Below are positions 1-6,396 of a stretch of DNA of 12,643 nucleotides, one piece after another. The stretch lies in NCBI GenBank assembly GCA_934462945.1, contig CAKSJF010000067.1:1-12643 (forward strand), read 5' to 3'. Made by a program: the position numbers and the translations under genes. Origin of the DNA: an uncultured Clostridia bacterium (GTDB taxonomy: Bacteria > Bacillota > Clostridia > UBA1381). Positions within the stretch are counted from its first letter, which is position 1. Each line of letters begins with the position of its first letter. Under the pieces are notes generated by a model. That model did not search any database. It had not been told where the DNA came from and saw only the letters and a list, made by a program, of their open reading frames with translations.

Positions 1-140
1 GGCTTTTAACCGAAACAAACCGCTCGGTATGTGAAATTGCCTATGACTGCGGATTCCATGACAGCAATTATTTTTCTGCTCTGTTTTCCCGTCATTTTGG
101 CATCTCGCCGCTGAAATTCCGGAAACGCTCCCGTACATAG
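1..140 (+). CDS. AraC-family transcriptional regulator, C-terminal fragment (cut by window edge)
   Basis: Reading from position 3 there is an open frame of 45 codons ending in TAG at 138-140. The residues are the second helix-turn-helix of an AraC/XylS DNA-binding domain: the pattern VCEIAYDCGFHDSNYFSALF, followed by FSRHFGISPLKFRK, is the family's signature around its recognition helix. The N-terminal ligand-sensing part and first HTH lie outside the window, so the inducer and targets cannot be inferred. The gene converges on the sleB-like gene with no space between the two stop codons. It is a different gene from the AraC regulator at the right end of the window. The family call is very safe; the specific function is unknown. 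Confidence 0.93.
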   Translation, partial: LLTETNRSVCEIAYDCGFHDSNYFSALFSRHFGISPLKFRKRSRT

Positions 141-782
141 CTATATGCAGAACACATGCTTTCCAATCCGTTTGATAATGGTTCTGCTCCGAATCCAGCT
201 GTTGGTCGCGGTGGAGGGATTATAATAGTAAATTGCGCCGCCGGTCGGATCCCAGCCGTTTTGTGCGTCACGCGCCGCCTGATAGCAGGAATTTTGAACA
301 GAGAGGTTAATTTGTCCGTCATCCACAGCGGTGAACGCGCCCTTTTGGTAAATCACGCCGGCAATACTATTCGGAAAAGACGCATGCCGGACACGGTTTA
401 ACACCACTGCCGCAATGGCAACCTGCCCCTCATAGCTCTCGCCGCGCGCCTCGCCGTTAATCACCATGGCAAGCAGATTGGTGTTAGAGCTTTGCGAAGT
501 CGTATTTCCGGTGGGCAGTCCGATTTTTGCCAGAGTTGCCGGACCTGCAATTCCATCTACGGTCAGTCCATGCTTTTTCTGAAATTTTTTCACAGCCGCC
601 TCAGTTTTCGCTCCATAGATTCCATCCACAGAGCCGTCCATATATCCCCAGTTTTTTAAGCGCGTCTGAATATTCCGAACCTCCGTTCCGGTTGATCCGC
701 GCCGCGATACTGCCACTACCTCTCCCGGCACTGCCAAGCTTAAAATCAGTAAAAACAAAAAACATATTTTTTTAAATTTCAT
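141..782 (-). CDS. sleB: SleB-like spore cortex-lytic enzyme / cell wall hydrolase
   Basis: The product is 213 residues. Residues 1 to about 25 are a Sec signal peptide (MKFKK, then a leucine-rich core ending near AVA). Residues about 28-88 form a peptidoglycan-binding domain 1 (GSTGTEVRNIQTRL, DGIYGAKTEAAVKKFQ, DGIAGPATL). A Ser/Thr/Asn-rich linker follows, and residues about 103-213 are a Hydrolase_2 (SleB/CwlJ) domain beginning LLAMVINGEARGE. In this family the first Glu of the GEARGE motif (E111 here) is the expected catalytic residue. SleB is a lytic transglycosylase that degrades cortex peptidoglycan containing muramic-delta-lactam during spore germination. The protein is shorter than B. 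subtilis SleB (about 300 residues) but fits the compact clostridial form. The start is supported by a GGAG 5 bases upstream of the ATG. No ypeB partner is adjacent. A role in vegetative wall turnover is possible, so the exact biological role is less certain than the domains. Confidence 0.87.
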   Translation of the reverse strand: MKFKKICFLFLLILSLAVPGEVVAVSRRGSTGTEVRNIQTRLKNWGYMDGSVDGIYGAKTEAAVKKFQKKHGLTVDGIAGPATLAKIGLPTGNTTSQSSNTNLLAMVINGEARGESYEGQVAIAAVVLNRVRHASFPNSIAGVIYQKGAFTAVDDGQINLSVQNSCYQAARDAQNGWDPTGGAIYYYNPSTATNSWIRSRTIIKRIGKHVFCI

Positions 783-881
783 ACAAACTCCATTCCTTTC
801 TATAAAATATACCTGATTGTATTCTTTCCGTTCCTGTCAATATTATACATAAAAAAATTATTGCCTGTCCGAGAGTATTTC
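783..881. other. Intergenic region between divergent sleB-like gene and comEC
   Basis: This AT-rich stretch is the 5' region of the minus-strand sleB-like gene and lies upstream of the comEC promoter. On the minus strand a perfect TTGACA (835-840) and a TATAAT (842-847) are present, but neither has a partner hexamer at 16-18 bp, so no SigA promoter can be assigned. A forespore sigma factor would be expected for a germination enzyme, but I could not identify a convincing SigG or SigF site. No coding region or stable hairpin was seen. Confidence 0.5.
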
Positions 882-910
882 TTGCTATTTTCAACAAAAT
901 ATGCTACAAT
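882..910 (+). promoter_or_regulatory. SigA-type promoter of comEC-holA
   Basis: A -35 element TTGCTA (882-887) is separated by exactly 17 bp from a -10 element TACAAT (905-910). The TG at 902-903 makes it an extended -10. Transcription would start near 917, about 33 bases before the comEC start codon. No operator-like repeat is visible around it. Confidence 0.75.
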
Positions 911-949
911 AGAAGAAGGGAAACGAAAGAAAGGGGCGTGCCATAGGAT

Positions 950-3271
950 ATGATGTCATTTACAGTTCAGTTTGTGATTGCATTTGTTCTCGGAATTTAT
1001 GCCGGCGGCAGCGCGGTCGGAATGAGCGGACTGCTTTTTCTGCCCTTTTCTCTTTTAGTACCCTTTGTGGAAAAATGTCTGTTTCGGAGAGTGTTCTGGC
1101 GGCAGTTTTTCTGTCTGATTGCATTTTGCGTCGGTGTTGTGCTTTATCACGGCGCATACAGCACCGAGCTGCGTCCTGCCGGAGCGTTTCAGGATCAGTA
1201 TGTCACCATGATCGGGCGGATTACAGAATTTCCGGAAACCAGCGGAGACGGATATTTGTATATTGCGGACGTGCGGACAATTTTTGACGACGATGGCGCG
1301 CATCCGGTGGTGGAGAGAGTCCGCGTCCGGAGTTCCGAACGCTATACATTTGGCGACAGTATTTTTGTCTCCGGCTTTTTAGAACCGTTTTCCAAACCGA
1401 AAAATTCCGGTGAAACCGATTATAGCCGGTCGTATAAAAGCAAGGGAATCTATTTTAAAATGTATGCGGATGAAAGCTTTCTGGCAGAACAGACGGTACG
1501 GTGCTACCGGATTCCTTTCCTGGTGAACCGTGTAAAATACAAAATCTCACAGCAGATCCGGCGCGTATATGAGGGAGACTCTGCCGCCATGTTGGATGCG
1601 GTTTTACTGGGGTATAAAAAAAGCTTTTCAGAGAGTGCAGAAGAAACGCTCTATCAGGGCGGTGTGATGCGATATTTATATCCTGCATTTTTACATATTA
1701 TGCTTATTTTCTTTCTGGTCGGCTATCTGGTACAATTTCTTTCCAGAAAAAAACAGGTTGTTCTGCTGATTGCTCTTTTAGCGCTTTACGCGATTCTGAA
1801 CACAGGACTTCCGGTGGCTGTGAAAGGAGCAGGCTTTTTATCCTTGATGCGTTTCCAGGAGGAAAAGGACGGATTTTCAGATTATATCAAAGCGCTTGCC
1901 GTAACAGTCGGGGTAATGCTGCTCTTTTCTCCGATGCTTGCCTATCATCCCGGACTGGTCATTGCCATTGGCTGCAATCTGATTTTTAAAAATCTTTATC
2001 CGGCAGTCAAAAAGGTATTTTCTAAAATAAAATATCCGCGCCTTAAAAAGTTTCTTTCGATATGGGTTCTGTCTACTGTTTGTGTAACGCCGCTTGTCAG
2101 CCTGTTTTTCAACGATATGAACCTGTATTCTCTGCTGATTTCAACCGTGATTCTGCCGCTGGTGGTACTTCTGTATTTCTTTGCACCGCTCACCATATTG
2201 CTCTATCCCTTAATCGGCAGTTTCTGTGTGTTTGTCTATCCGACCAACGGAATCCTGTTTTTACTCTATCAGATCGCGGCATGGGTACAGCGTCTGCCCG
2301 GTGCATCGATAGAATTATTCCGGGCGCAGCTTACCACAATCATCATCTTCTATCTGCTCCTGGATTATATCCGGATTTGTATTTTAAGACCGCAGCGGAA
2401 AATTCAAAGGCAGCTCCTTGCTGCCGGAATGTGCGGATTTCTGATCGTACACAGCTGGACGTATCTTTCCAATCTCGGAAGTCTGCGGATTGATTTTGTG
2501 AATGTCGGTCAGGGAGACGGCATGGTGCTATCTGTGCCATTCGGCGAAACGATTCTGATTGACGGCGGCGGAACGGATTCCTATTCTGCCTATGATGCCG
2601 GAGAAATGATCTATCTTCCCTATCTGGAACGGAAAGGGTTTCATAAAATCGACCTTGCCGTTGTGACGCATTATCACAGCGACCACTGCATGGGCATTCT
2701 TGCCGCCATGGAAAACTTAGAGGTTTCCGAAGTGCTGATTCCAAACTGTATGTGGGATAACCCTTATCATATTGAAATTGAGCGGATCGCCTGGGAAAAG
2801 GGAATCAAGGTTTCCTACTACACGCGCGGCTATGCACTTTCTTATCCCTCCGGACTGCGCTTGGAAGTTCTTTCACCAGAGCCGGAAATGTTGCTAACGG
2901 ATGATGAGAACGACACCTCAATTGTGCTCCGTGCAAGCTTTGGCGAATTTTCAGCGCTTTTTACCGGCGATATGACAACAAACATAGAGGAACGCTATGC
3001 CGGCAGCTGGGGACATGCAGATCTTTTAAAGCTGGGACATCACGGCTCTGCAACCTCCAGCTCGGAAGCATTTTTAAAGGAGGTATCGCCCGAACTGGTG
3101 TTAATCGGCGTGGGCGAGGATAACCGCTATCATCTTCCAAGCGGTGAGGTGTTAAGCCGGTTAGAGGAACAGAATCTGACCCCGCTGCGGACGGATGAAT
3201 GCGGAGATATTGAGATTCGCGTGCGAAAAAGCGGAAAAGTCAGTGTTCATACATATTATCAGGCAGAGTAA
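950..3271 (+). CDS. comEC: ComEC/Rec2-family DNA uptake protein
   Basis: The 773-residue product has the three-part ComEC layout: N-terminal membrane segments plus an OB-like DUF4131 region (to about residue 200), a Competence membrane domain (about 215-490) and a C-terminal metallo-beta-lactamase domain (about 510-773). The last begins IDFVNVGQGDG and carries THYHSDH (H574, H576, D578, H579), TGD (D674) and GHHGS (H697-H698), so its metal site looks intact. ComEC forms the inner-membrane channel for single-stranded DNA in transformation. The Competence domain is divergent: where homologues usually have a GxSHLLAISGLH-like stretch, this one reads GVMRYLYPAFLH (238-249), losing the ISG triplet. 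Two ATGs are adjacent (950 and 953); an in-frame TAG at 944-946 rules out an earlier start. The only upstream purine tract (AAGGGG, 931-936) is 13 bases away, which is long. holA follows after 13 bp, a common Firmicute arrangement. Confidence 0.92.
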   Translation: MMSFTVQFVIAFVLGIYAGGSAVGMSGLLFLPFSLLVPFVEKCLFRRVFWRQFFCLIAFCVGVVLYHGAYSTELRPAGAFQDQYVTMIGRITEFPETSGDGYLYIADVRTIFDDDGAHPVVERVRVRSSERYTFGDSIFVSGFLEPFSKPKNSGETDYSRSYKSKGIYFKMYADESFLAEQTVRCYRIPFLVNRVKYKISQQIRRVYEGDSAAMLDAVLLGYKKSFSESAEETLYQGGVMRYLYPAFLHIMLIFFLVGYLVQFLSRKKQVVLLIALLALYAILNTGLPVAVKGAGFLSLMRFQEEKDGFSDYIKALAVTVGVMLLFSPMLAYHPGLVIAIGCNLIFKNLYPAVKKVFSKIKYPRLKKFLSIWVLSTVCVTPLVSLFFNDMNLYSLLISTVILPLVVLLYFFAPLTILLYPLIGSFCVFVYPTNGILFLLYQIAAWVQRLPGASIELFRAQLTTIIIFYLLLDYIRICILRPQRKIQRQLLAAGMCGFLIVHSWTYLSNLGSLRIDFVNVGQGDGMVLSVPFGETILIDGGGTDSYSAYDAGEMIYLPYLERKGFHKIDLAVVTHYHSDHCMGILAAMENLEVSEVLIPNCMWDNPYHIEIERIAWEKGIKVSYYTRGYALSYPSGLRLEVLSPEPEMLLTDDENDTSIVLRASFGEFSALFTGDMTTNIEERYAGSWGHADLLKLGHHGSATSSSEAFLKEVSPELVLIGVGEDNRYHLPSGEVLSRLEEQNLTPLRTDECGDIEIRVRKSGKVSVHTYYQAE

Positions 3272-3272
3272 T

Positions 3273-3278
3273 AAGGAG
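3273..3278 (+). promoter_or_regulatory. Ribosome-binding site fixing the holA start
   Basis: A perfect AAGGAG sits 6 bases before the ATG at 3285 and directly after the comEC stop codon. The frame stays open upstream to 3195 inside comEC, but only the 3285 ATG has this signal and gives the normal HolA N-terminus. Confidence 0.88.
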
Positions 3279-3284
3279 AGAAAG

Positions 3285-4289
3285 ATGGCTAAAGATTTAA
3301 TTACTTTCAAAAAAGAACTCAAAGAGGGAAAGCTGGACGGTCTTTATCTTTTCTACGGAAAGGAGCAATATTATGTGGACTACTATGCCCGGCAGCTTGC
3401 AGAGCGCGTGCCGGACGGCGGCATGCCGGAATTTAACCGGATGACGGTGGAGGATGAGCGGACGCCGGTTGCAGAAATTGACGATTTTATCGAGACATAT
3501 CCGCTGATGAGCGAAAGAAAGCTTTTGACGCTCAAGCATACCGGTCTTATGAAGTCCCCGAAAGAGGAGCAGAAAAGCTATTGGAGCGAAAAACTGAAAA
3601 ATCTTCCGGACTATCTGACAGTATTGATTTTAGAGACGGAAATTGACAAGCGAAGCGTTCTTTATAAAGCGGCGGCAAAGCTTGGATCCGTGGTGGAGTT
3701 TGGACTTTTGAACCGTGCTGACGCGGTCACATGGGTAATCCGCCATGCTCTGGAGGAAAAGAAAAAAATCTCAAAGGACAATGCCGCCTATTTAGTAGAT
3801 TTATGCGACGAGGGACTTTCCGCCCTAAAAAATGAACTGGACAAGCTAACCGAATACTGCGGTGAGGAAATTTTAAAAAGCGATATTGAGCGCGTTGTTT
3901 CAAAATCGCTCCAGGTACGCATTTTTGAAATGACCGATGCGCTGACCAAAAAGCAGCCGGAAAAAGTGCTTTCCCTTTTAAACGATCTGAGAACCTCCAA
4001 GGAATCTGCTTTCCGGGTTTTGTATGTGCTGTCCAACACCTTTGACCAGCTGCTCCATTGCAGGCTGCTTTTATCCGAGGGCGCGAATGCTGCGGAAATC
4101 GGTGCAAAATTAAAGGTTGCGCCCTTTGTGGCAAAGAAACTGATGCAGAATGCAAACAGCTTTTCCGAACGTTTTTTGGTAAACCGCGTACAGCAGACAG
4201 CACAGCTGGATTTAGCCATTAAAGAGGGAAAAATCAGCGAGTGGAACGCTGTGGAGGACTATATTACCGAAAGCCTTCGCATGATTTAG
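3285..4289 (+). CDS. holA: DNA polymerase III delta subunit
   Basis: HolA (delta) is the clamp-loader subunit that opens the beta sliding clamp during chromosome replication, working with tau/gamma and delta-prime in the cytoplasm. The product is 334 residues, the normal family length. The N-terminal AAA-like domain begins with the family hallmark LDGLYLFYGKEQYYVD, a degenerate nucleotide-binding loop. Other typical segments are MPEFNRMTVED, the TYPLMSERKLLTLK strand-helix, the LKNELDKLTEYCG region of the middle domain, VRIFEMTDAL, and the C-terminal helical domain near FVAKKLMQNANSF. The open frame extends upstream to 3195 within comEC, but the AAGGAG-preceded ATG at 3285 is the true start. 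It is probably co-transcribed with comEC, 13 bp upstream. The rpsT gene often found next to holA is not here. Confidence 0.94.
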   Translation: MAKDLITFKKELKEGKLDGLYLFYGKEQYYVDYYARQLAERVPDGGMPEFNRMTVEDERTPVAEIDDFIETYPLMSERKLLTLKHTGLMKSPKEEQKSYWSEKLKNLPDYLTVLILETEIDKRSVLYKAAAKLGSVVEFGLLNRADAVTWVIRHALEEKKKISKDNAAYLVDLCDEGLSALKNELDKLTEYCGEEILKSDIERVVSKSLQVRIFEMTDALTKKQPEKVLSLLNDLRTSKESAFRVLYVLSNTFDQLLHCRLLLSEGANAAEIGAKLKVAPFVAKKLMQNANSFSERFLVNRVQQTAQLDLAIKEGKISEWNAVEDYITESLRMI

Positions 4290-4291
4290 TG

Positions 4292-4310
4292 AAAAAAGTA
4301 TTGCTTTTTT
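4292..4310 (+). terminator. Possible weak terminator of comEC-holA
   Basis: Arms AAAAAAG (4292-4298) and CTTTTTT (4304-4310) form a 7-bp hairpin with a 5-base loop directly after the holA stop codon. The stem is nearly all A-T and its T-run is part of the stem, so it would be weak. It also overlaps the -35 box of the next promoter, so it may be only coincidental A/T tracts. Confidence 0.3.
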
Positions 4311-4329
4311 GGAAAAGATATGATAAAAT
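4301..4329 (+). promoter_or_regulatory. SigA-type promoter of the purine permease gene
   Basis: A -35 element TTGCTT (4301-4306) and a -10 element TAAAAT (4324-4329) are spaced by 17 bp, with an extended TG at 4321-4322. The predicted transcription start is near 4336, at the first base of the leader hairpin. The permease gene is therefore probably transcribed independently of holA. Confidence 0.68.
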
Positions 4330-4335
4330 GACTAT

Positions 4336-4353
4336 TGTCGAGGAATTTCGACA
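4336..4353 (+). promoter_or_regulatory. Inverted repeat at the predicted 5' end of the permease mRNA
   Basis: Arms TGTCGA (4336-4341) and TCGACA (4348-4353) are a perfect 6-bp inverted repeat; a G-T pair can extend it to leave a 4-base loop. It starts at the expected +1 of the promoter just upstream. It could be a 5'-terminal stem-loop stabilising the mRNA or a DNA operator for an unidentified regulator. It is too short to be a purine riboswitch. Confidence 0.45.
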
Positions 4354-4382
4354 GAAAAATTAAAATTTAAGGAGAGAGAAAA

Positions 4383-5795
4383 ATGGAAAAGTTTTTCAAG
4401 GTATCCGAACATGGTTCAACGGTAAAAACTGAAATTATTGCCGGCTTAACCACGTTCATGGCAATGGCATACATACTGATGGTCAATTCCGGAATGTTTG
4501 CCGAGTTAGAAACAGTTAGCTATGGTGCAATTTATATTGCAACCGGTATTTCCGCAATTATCGGAACAGTTTTGATTGGTTTATTGTCCAATCTGCCGTT
4601 AGCACAGGCATCCGGTATGGGTCTGAATGCATTCTTTGTTTATACGGTATGTTTCGGACTTGGCTTTACCTATGCAAACGCACTCGTATTTGTATTGGTA
4701 GACGGTCTTTTGTTCATTCTTCTGACGGTAACTGGCTTAAGAAAGCTGATTTTTGATGCAATTCCTGCTCCGGTAAAAGCAGCAATTCCTGCCGGCATCG
4801 GTCTGTTTATTGCATTCTTAGGCTTCCAGGATGCAAAAATCGTCATTGCAAGCCAATCGACAGGCGTAACCCTGGCTTCCTTCAATCTTTTAGGCGGAGC
4901 TACCTGGGCAGACATCATGCCGCTTTTGGTTACCATTGCAGCCGTAATCTCCATGGCAGTTCTTTCAAAGAAAAAGGTAAAGGGCGCAATTCTTTGGAGC
5001 ATTTTAGGCGGCGCTGTTGTTTACTATCTGTTAGGTCTGACCATTCCGGATTTCTACAAGGGACTGTTTGATGGTGTTTCCATGAACCCGTTAACAGCAT
5101 TTGATGATTTTGGTAAGCTGGCATTCGGAAAGGTATTTACCGAGGGCTTTGATTTTTCAGCATATCTTGCAGGCGAGGGTCATTCTGTCGGCGGTCTTGT
5201 GATTGCATTTGTAACCACCGCGCTTGCATTCTGCATGGTCGATATGTTTGACACCATGGGTACACTCTATGGCGCATGCCGGAGCGGTAACCTGCTTTAC
5301 AAGAACGAAAAGGGCGAGGATGAAGTTCCGAACATGAACCAGGCAATGCTGGCAGACGCAATTGCAACCTGCACAGGCGCAATCTGCGGTACTTCCACCG
5401 TTACCACCTTCGTAGAATCCTCCTCTGGCGTTGCAGTTGGCGGAAGAACCGGTCTTTCCTCTATGGTGACCGCGCTGATGTTCTTAATCGCGCTCTTCCT
5501 TTCCCCGGTTGCAGCTTTGATTCCTGCATGTGCTTATGCAGCTGCATTGGTATATGTCGGCGTTTTGATGATCGGCTGTGTGAAAGACATCGACTGGAGC
5601 GATCCTGCTTCTGCAATTCCGTCTTTCTTAACCATCACCATGATGCCGTTTACCTATAACATTTCCTACGGTATTGCATTTGGCTTAATCTCCTATGTAG
5701 CAATTAAGCTGTTTGCAGGCGAGGCAAAGAAAGTAAATGCAGGTACATGGATTGTATCAATCCTGTTCTTAGCAATGTTCTTCTTAACACACTAA
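4383..5795 (+). CDS. NCS2/AzgA-family purine (guanine/hypoxanthine/adenine) permease, PbuG-like
   Basis: The 470-residue integral membrane protein imports nucleobases by proton symport for purine salvage. The N-terminus (GSTVKTEIIAGLTTFMAMAYILMVN) is the hallmark of the AzgA/PbuG/GhxP subgroup of the NCS2 (NAT) family. Further family motifs are ASGMGLNAFF (about 76-85), DMFDTMGTL from D287, and GTSTVTTFVESSSGVAVGGR from G336; E345 and the acidic residues of the DxFDTxG motif are the expected substrate-site residues. Twelve to fourteen hydrophobic segments alternate along its length, as in the UraA fold. An AAGGAG 8 bases before the ATG supports the start. It has its own promoter and ends at a strong terminator, so it looks monocistronic. 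The choice among guanine, hypoxanthine, xanthine and adenine cannot be made from sequence. Confidence 0.92.
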   Translation: MEKFFKVSEHGSTVKTEIIAGLTTFMAMAYILMVNSGMFAELETVSYGAIYIATGISAIIGTVLIGLLSNLPLAQASGMGLNAFFVYTVCFGLGFTYANALVFVLVDGLLFILLTVTGLRKLIFDAIPAPVKAAIPAGIGLFIAFLGFQDAKIVIASQSTGVTLASFNLLGGATWADIMPLLVTIAAVISMAVLSKKKVKGAILWSILGGAVVYYLLGLTIPDFYKGLFDGVSMNPLTAFDDFGKLAFGKVFTEGFDFSAYLAGEGHSVGGLVIAFVTTALAFCMVDMFDTMGTLYGACRSGNLLYKNEKGEDEVPNMNQAMLADAIATCTGAICGTSTVTTFVESSSGVAVGGRTGLSSMVTALMFLIALFLSPVAALIPACAYAAALVYVGVLMIGCVKDIDWSDPASAIPSFLTITMMPFTYNISYGIAFGLISYVAIKLFAGEAKKVNAGTWIVSILFLAMFFLTH

Positions 5796-5808
5796 AAGTC
5801 CTTTTCAG

Positions 5809-5847
5809 GAACCGCGGAGATTCATTCTTTCCGCGGTTCTTTTTTTT
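5809..5847 (+). terminator. Rho-independent terminator after the purine permease
   Basis: Arms GAACCGCGGA (5809-5818) and TCCGCGGTTC (5830-5839) pair perfectly over 10 bp, extendable by two more pairs, and are followed at once by eight T residues (5840-5847). It begins 14 bases after the permease stop codon. Confidence 0.95.
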
Positions 5848-5879
5848 GTGAAAAAAATGTGAACAATTATTTGAAAGGG

Positions 5880-5908
5880 TTGACATTTTTCTTTCTCTGC
5901 GTTATAAT
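5880..5908 (+). promoter_or_regulatory. Consensus SigA promoter of the MarR-ABC exporter operon
   Basis: A perfect TTGACA (5880-5885) and a perfect TATAAT (5903-5908) are separated by 17 bp. Such a strong core promoter fits an operon normally held off by a repressor; the operator candidate begins at the last base of the -10 box. Confidence 0.92.
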
Positions 5909-5923
5909 GTTAGCATCCTAACA
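5908..5923 (+). promoter_or_regulatory. Putative MarR operator over the transcription start
   Basis: Arms TGTTAG (5908-5913) and CTAACA (5918-5923) are a perfect 6-bp inverted repeat around a 4-base centre. The repeat lies between the -10 box and the ribosome-binding site, where a bound dimer would block the polymerase. TTAG/CTAA half-sites are typical of operators of autoregulated MarR proteins in Firmicutes, and the first gene downstream encodes one. Binding by that protein is inferred. Confidence 0.65.
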
Positions 5924-5925
5924 AA

Positions 5926-5933
5926 AAGGAGTG
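5926..5933 (+). promoter_or_regulatory. Ribosome-binding site fixing the marR-type start
   Basis: AAGGAGTG lies 7 bases before the ATG at 5941. An upstream in-frame TTG at 5935 would sit almost on top of this site, so 5941 is chosen. Confidence 0.85.
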
Positions 5934-5940
5934 ATTGCAT

Positions 5941-6396
5941 ATGGAACCGGAGGAAACAATCGGGTTTGTAGTCAAGACGATTTCCAATCTCTTTGGCAGA
6001 CAAATTCACGAGGGAAGTCCGCATGTCACCCGGATGCAGAACTGGATTATGGGGTATCTGTACCGGTGCAGGCAGGAAAACCGCGAGGTGTTTCAAAAGG
6101 ATATTGAACGCGTTTTTAATATCCGGCGATCTACCGCAACCGGCATTTTGCAGGGCATGGAGAAAAACGGCTGGATTCAGAAAGAACCGGTAGAAAACGA
6201 CGCCCGGCTGAAAAGGCTGGTTCTGACCCAAAAAGCAGAAACCGCACAAAAACGTCTGATTGCAGAAATGATGCGTCTGGAGGATGAGGCAAAAAAGGGG
6301 ATTCCGCCGGAAGAAATTGAAGCGTTTATCCACACCGCTCATAAAATGATTGACAATTTGAAAGAACATGAAAAAGGGGGATGCCAAGGCTTATGA
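5941..6396 (+). CDS. MarR-family transcriptional regulator
   Basis: The 151-residue protein has the MarR winged-helix arrangement. An N-terminal dimerisation helix (TIGFVVKTISNLFGRQI) and a second helix lead into the HTH at about residues 50-75 (KDIERVFNIRRSTATGILQGMEKNGWI). The wing follows, with the family hallmark NDARLKRLVLT (86-96, including D87 and R89), then a long C-terminal dimer helix. MarR proteins bind palindromes as dimers and release on binding small, often toxic, ligands. The gene is first in an operon with two ABC exporter halves and its TGA overlaps the next start as ATGA. It therefore most likely represses its own operon through the palindrome at 5908-5923. The inducer is unknown. 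Confidence 0.92.
   Translation: MEPEETIGFVVKTISNLFGRQIHEGSPHVTRMQNWIMGYLYRCRQENREVFQKDIERVFNIRRSTATGILQGMEKNGWIQKEPVENDARLKRLVLTQKAETAQKRLIAEMMRLEDEAKKGIPPEEIEAFIHTAHKMIDNLKEHEKGGCQGL

Noticed and set aside
835..847. SigA promoter for the sleB-like gene from the minus-strand TTGACA and TATAAT
   Set aside because: The two hexamers are in the wrong order and adjacent; no -10 lies 16-18 bp downstream of the TTGACA.
2062..2744. Overlapping frames of 130-145 codons inside comEC on both strands
   Set aside because: They lie entirely within the well-supported comEC frame, resemble no family and lack ribosome-binding sites.
3727..4219. Minus-strand frames of about 140-160 codons antisense to holA
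   Set aside because: Compositionally they are reverse-frame shadows of holA, with no start signals or recognisable domains.
4290..4382. Purine riboswitch upstream of the permease
   Set aside because: The gap is only 93 bases, much of it promoter, and the conserved loop and junction motifs of a purine aptamer are not present.
6381..6392. Upstream ATG at 6381 as the start of the first ABC gene
   Set aside because: The G-run directly abuts that ATG, leaving no spacer, and the ATG at 6393 gives the usual N-terminus and an ATGA overlap with the upstream stop codon.
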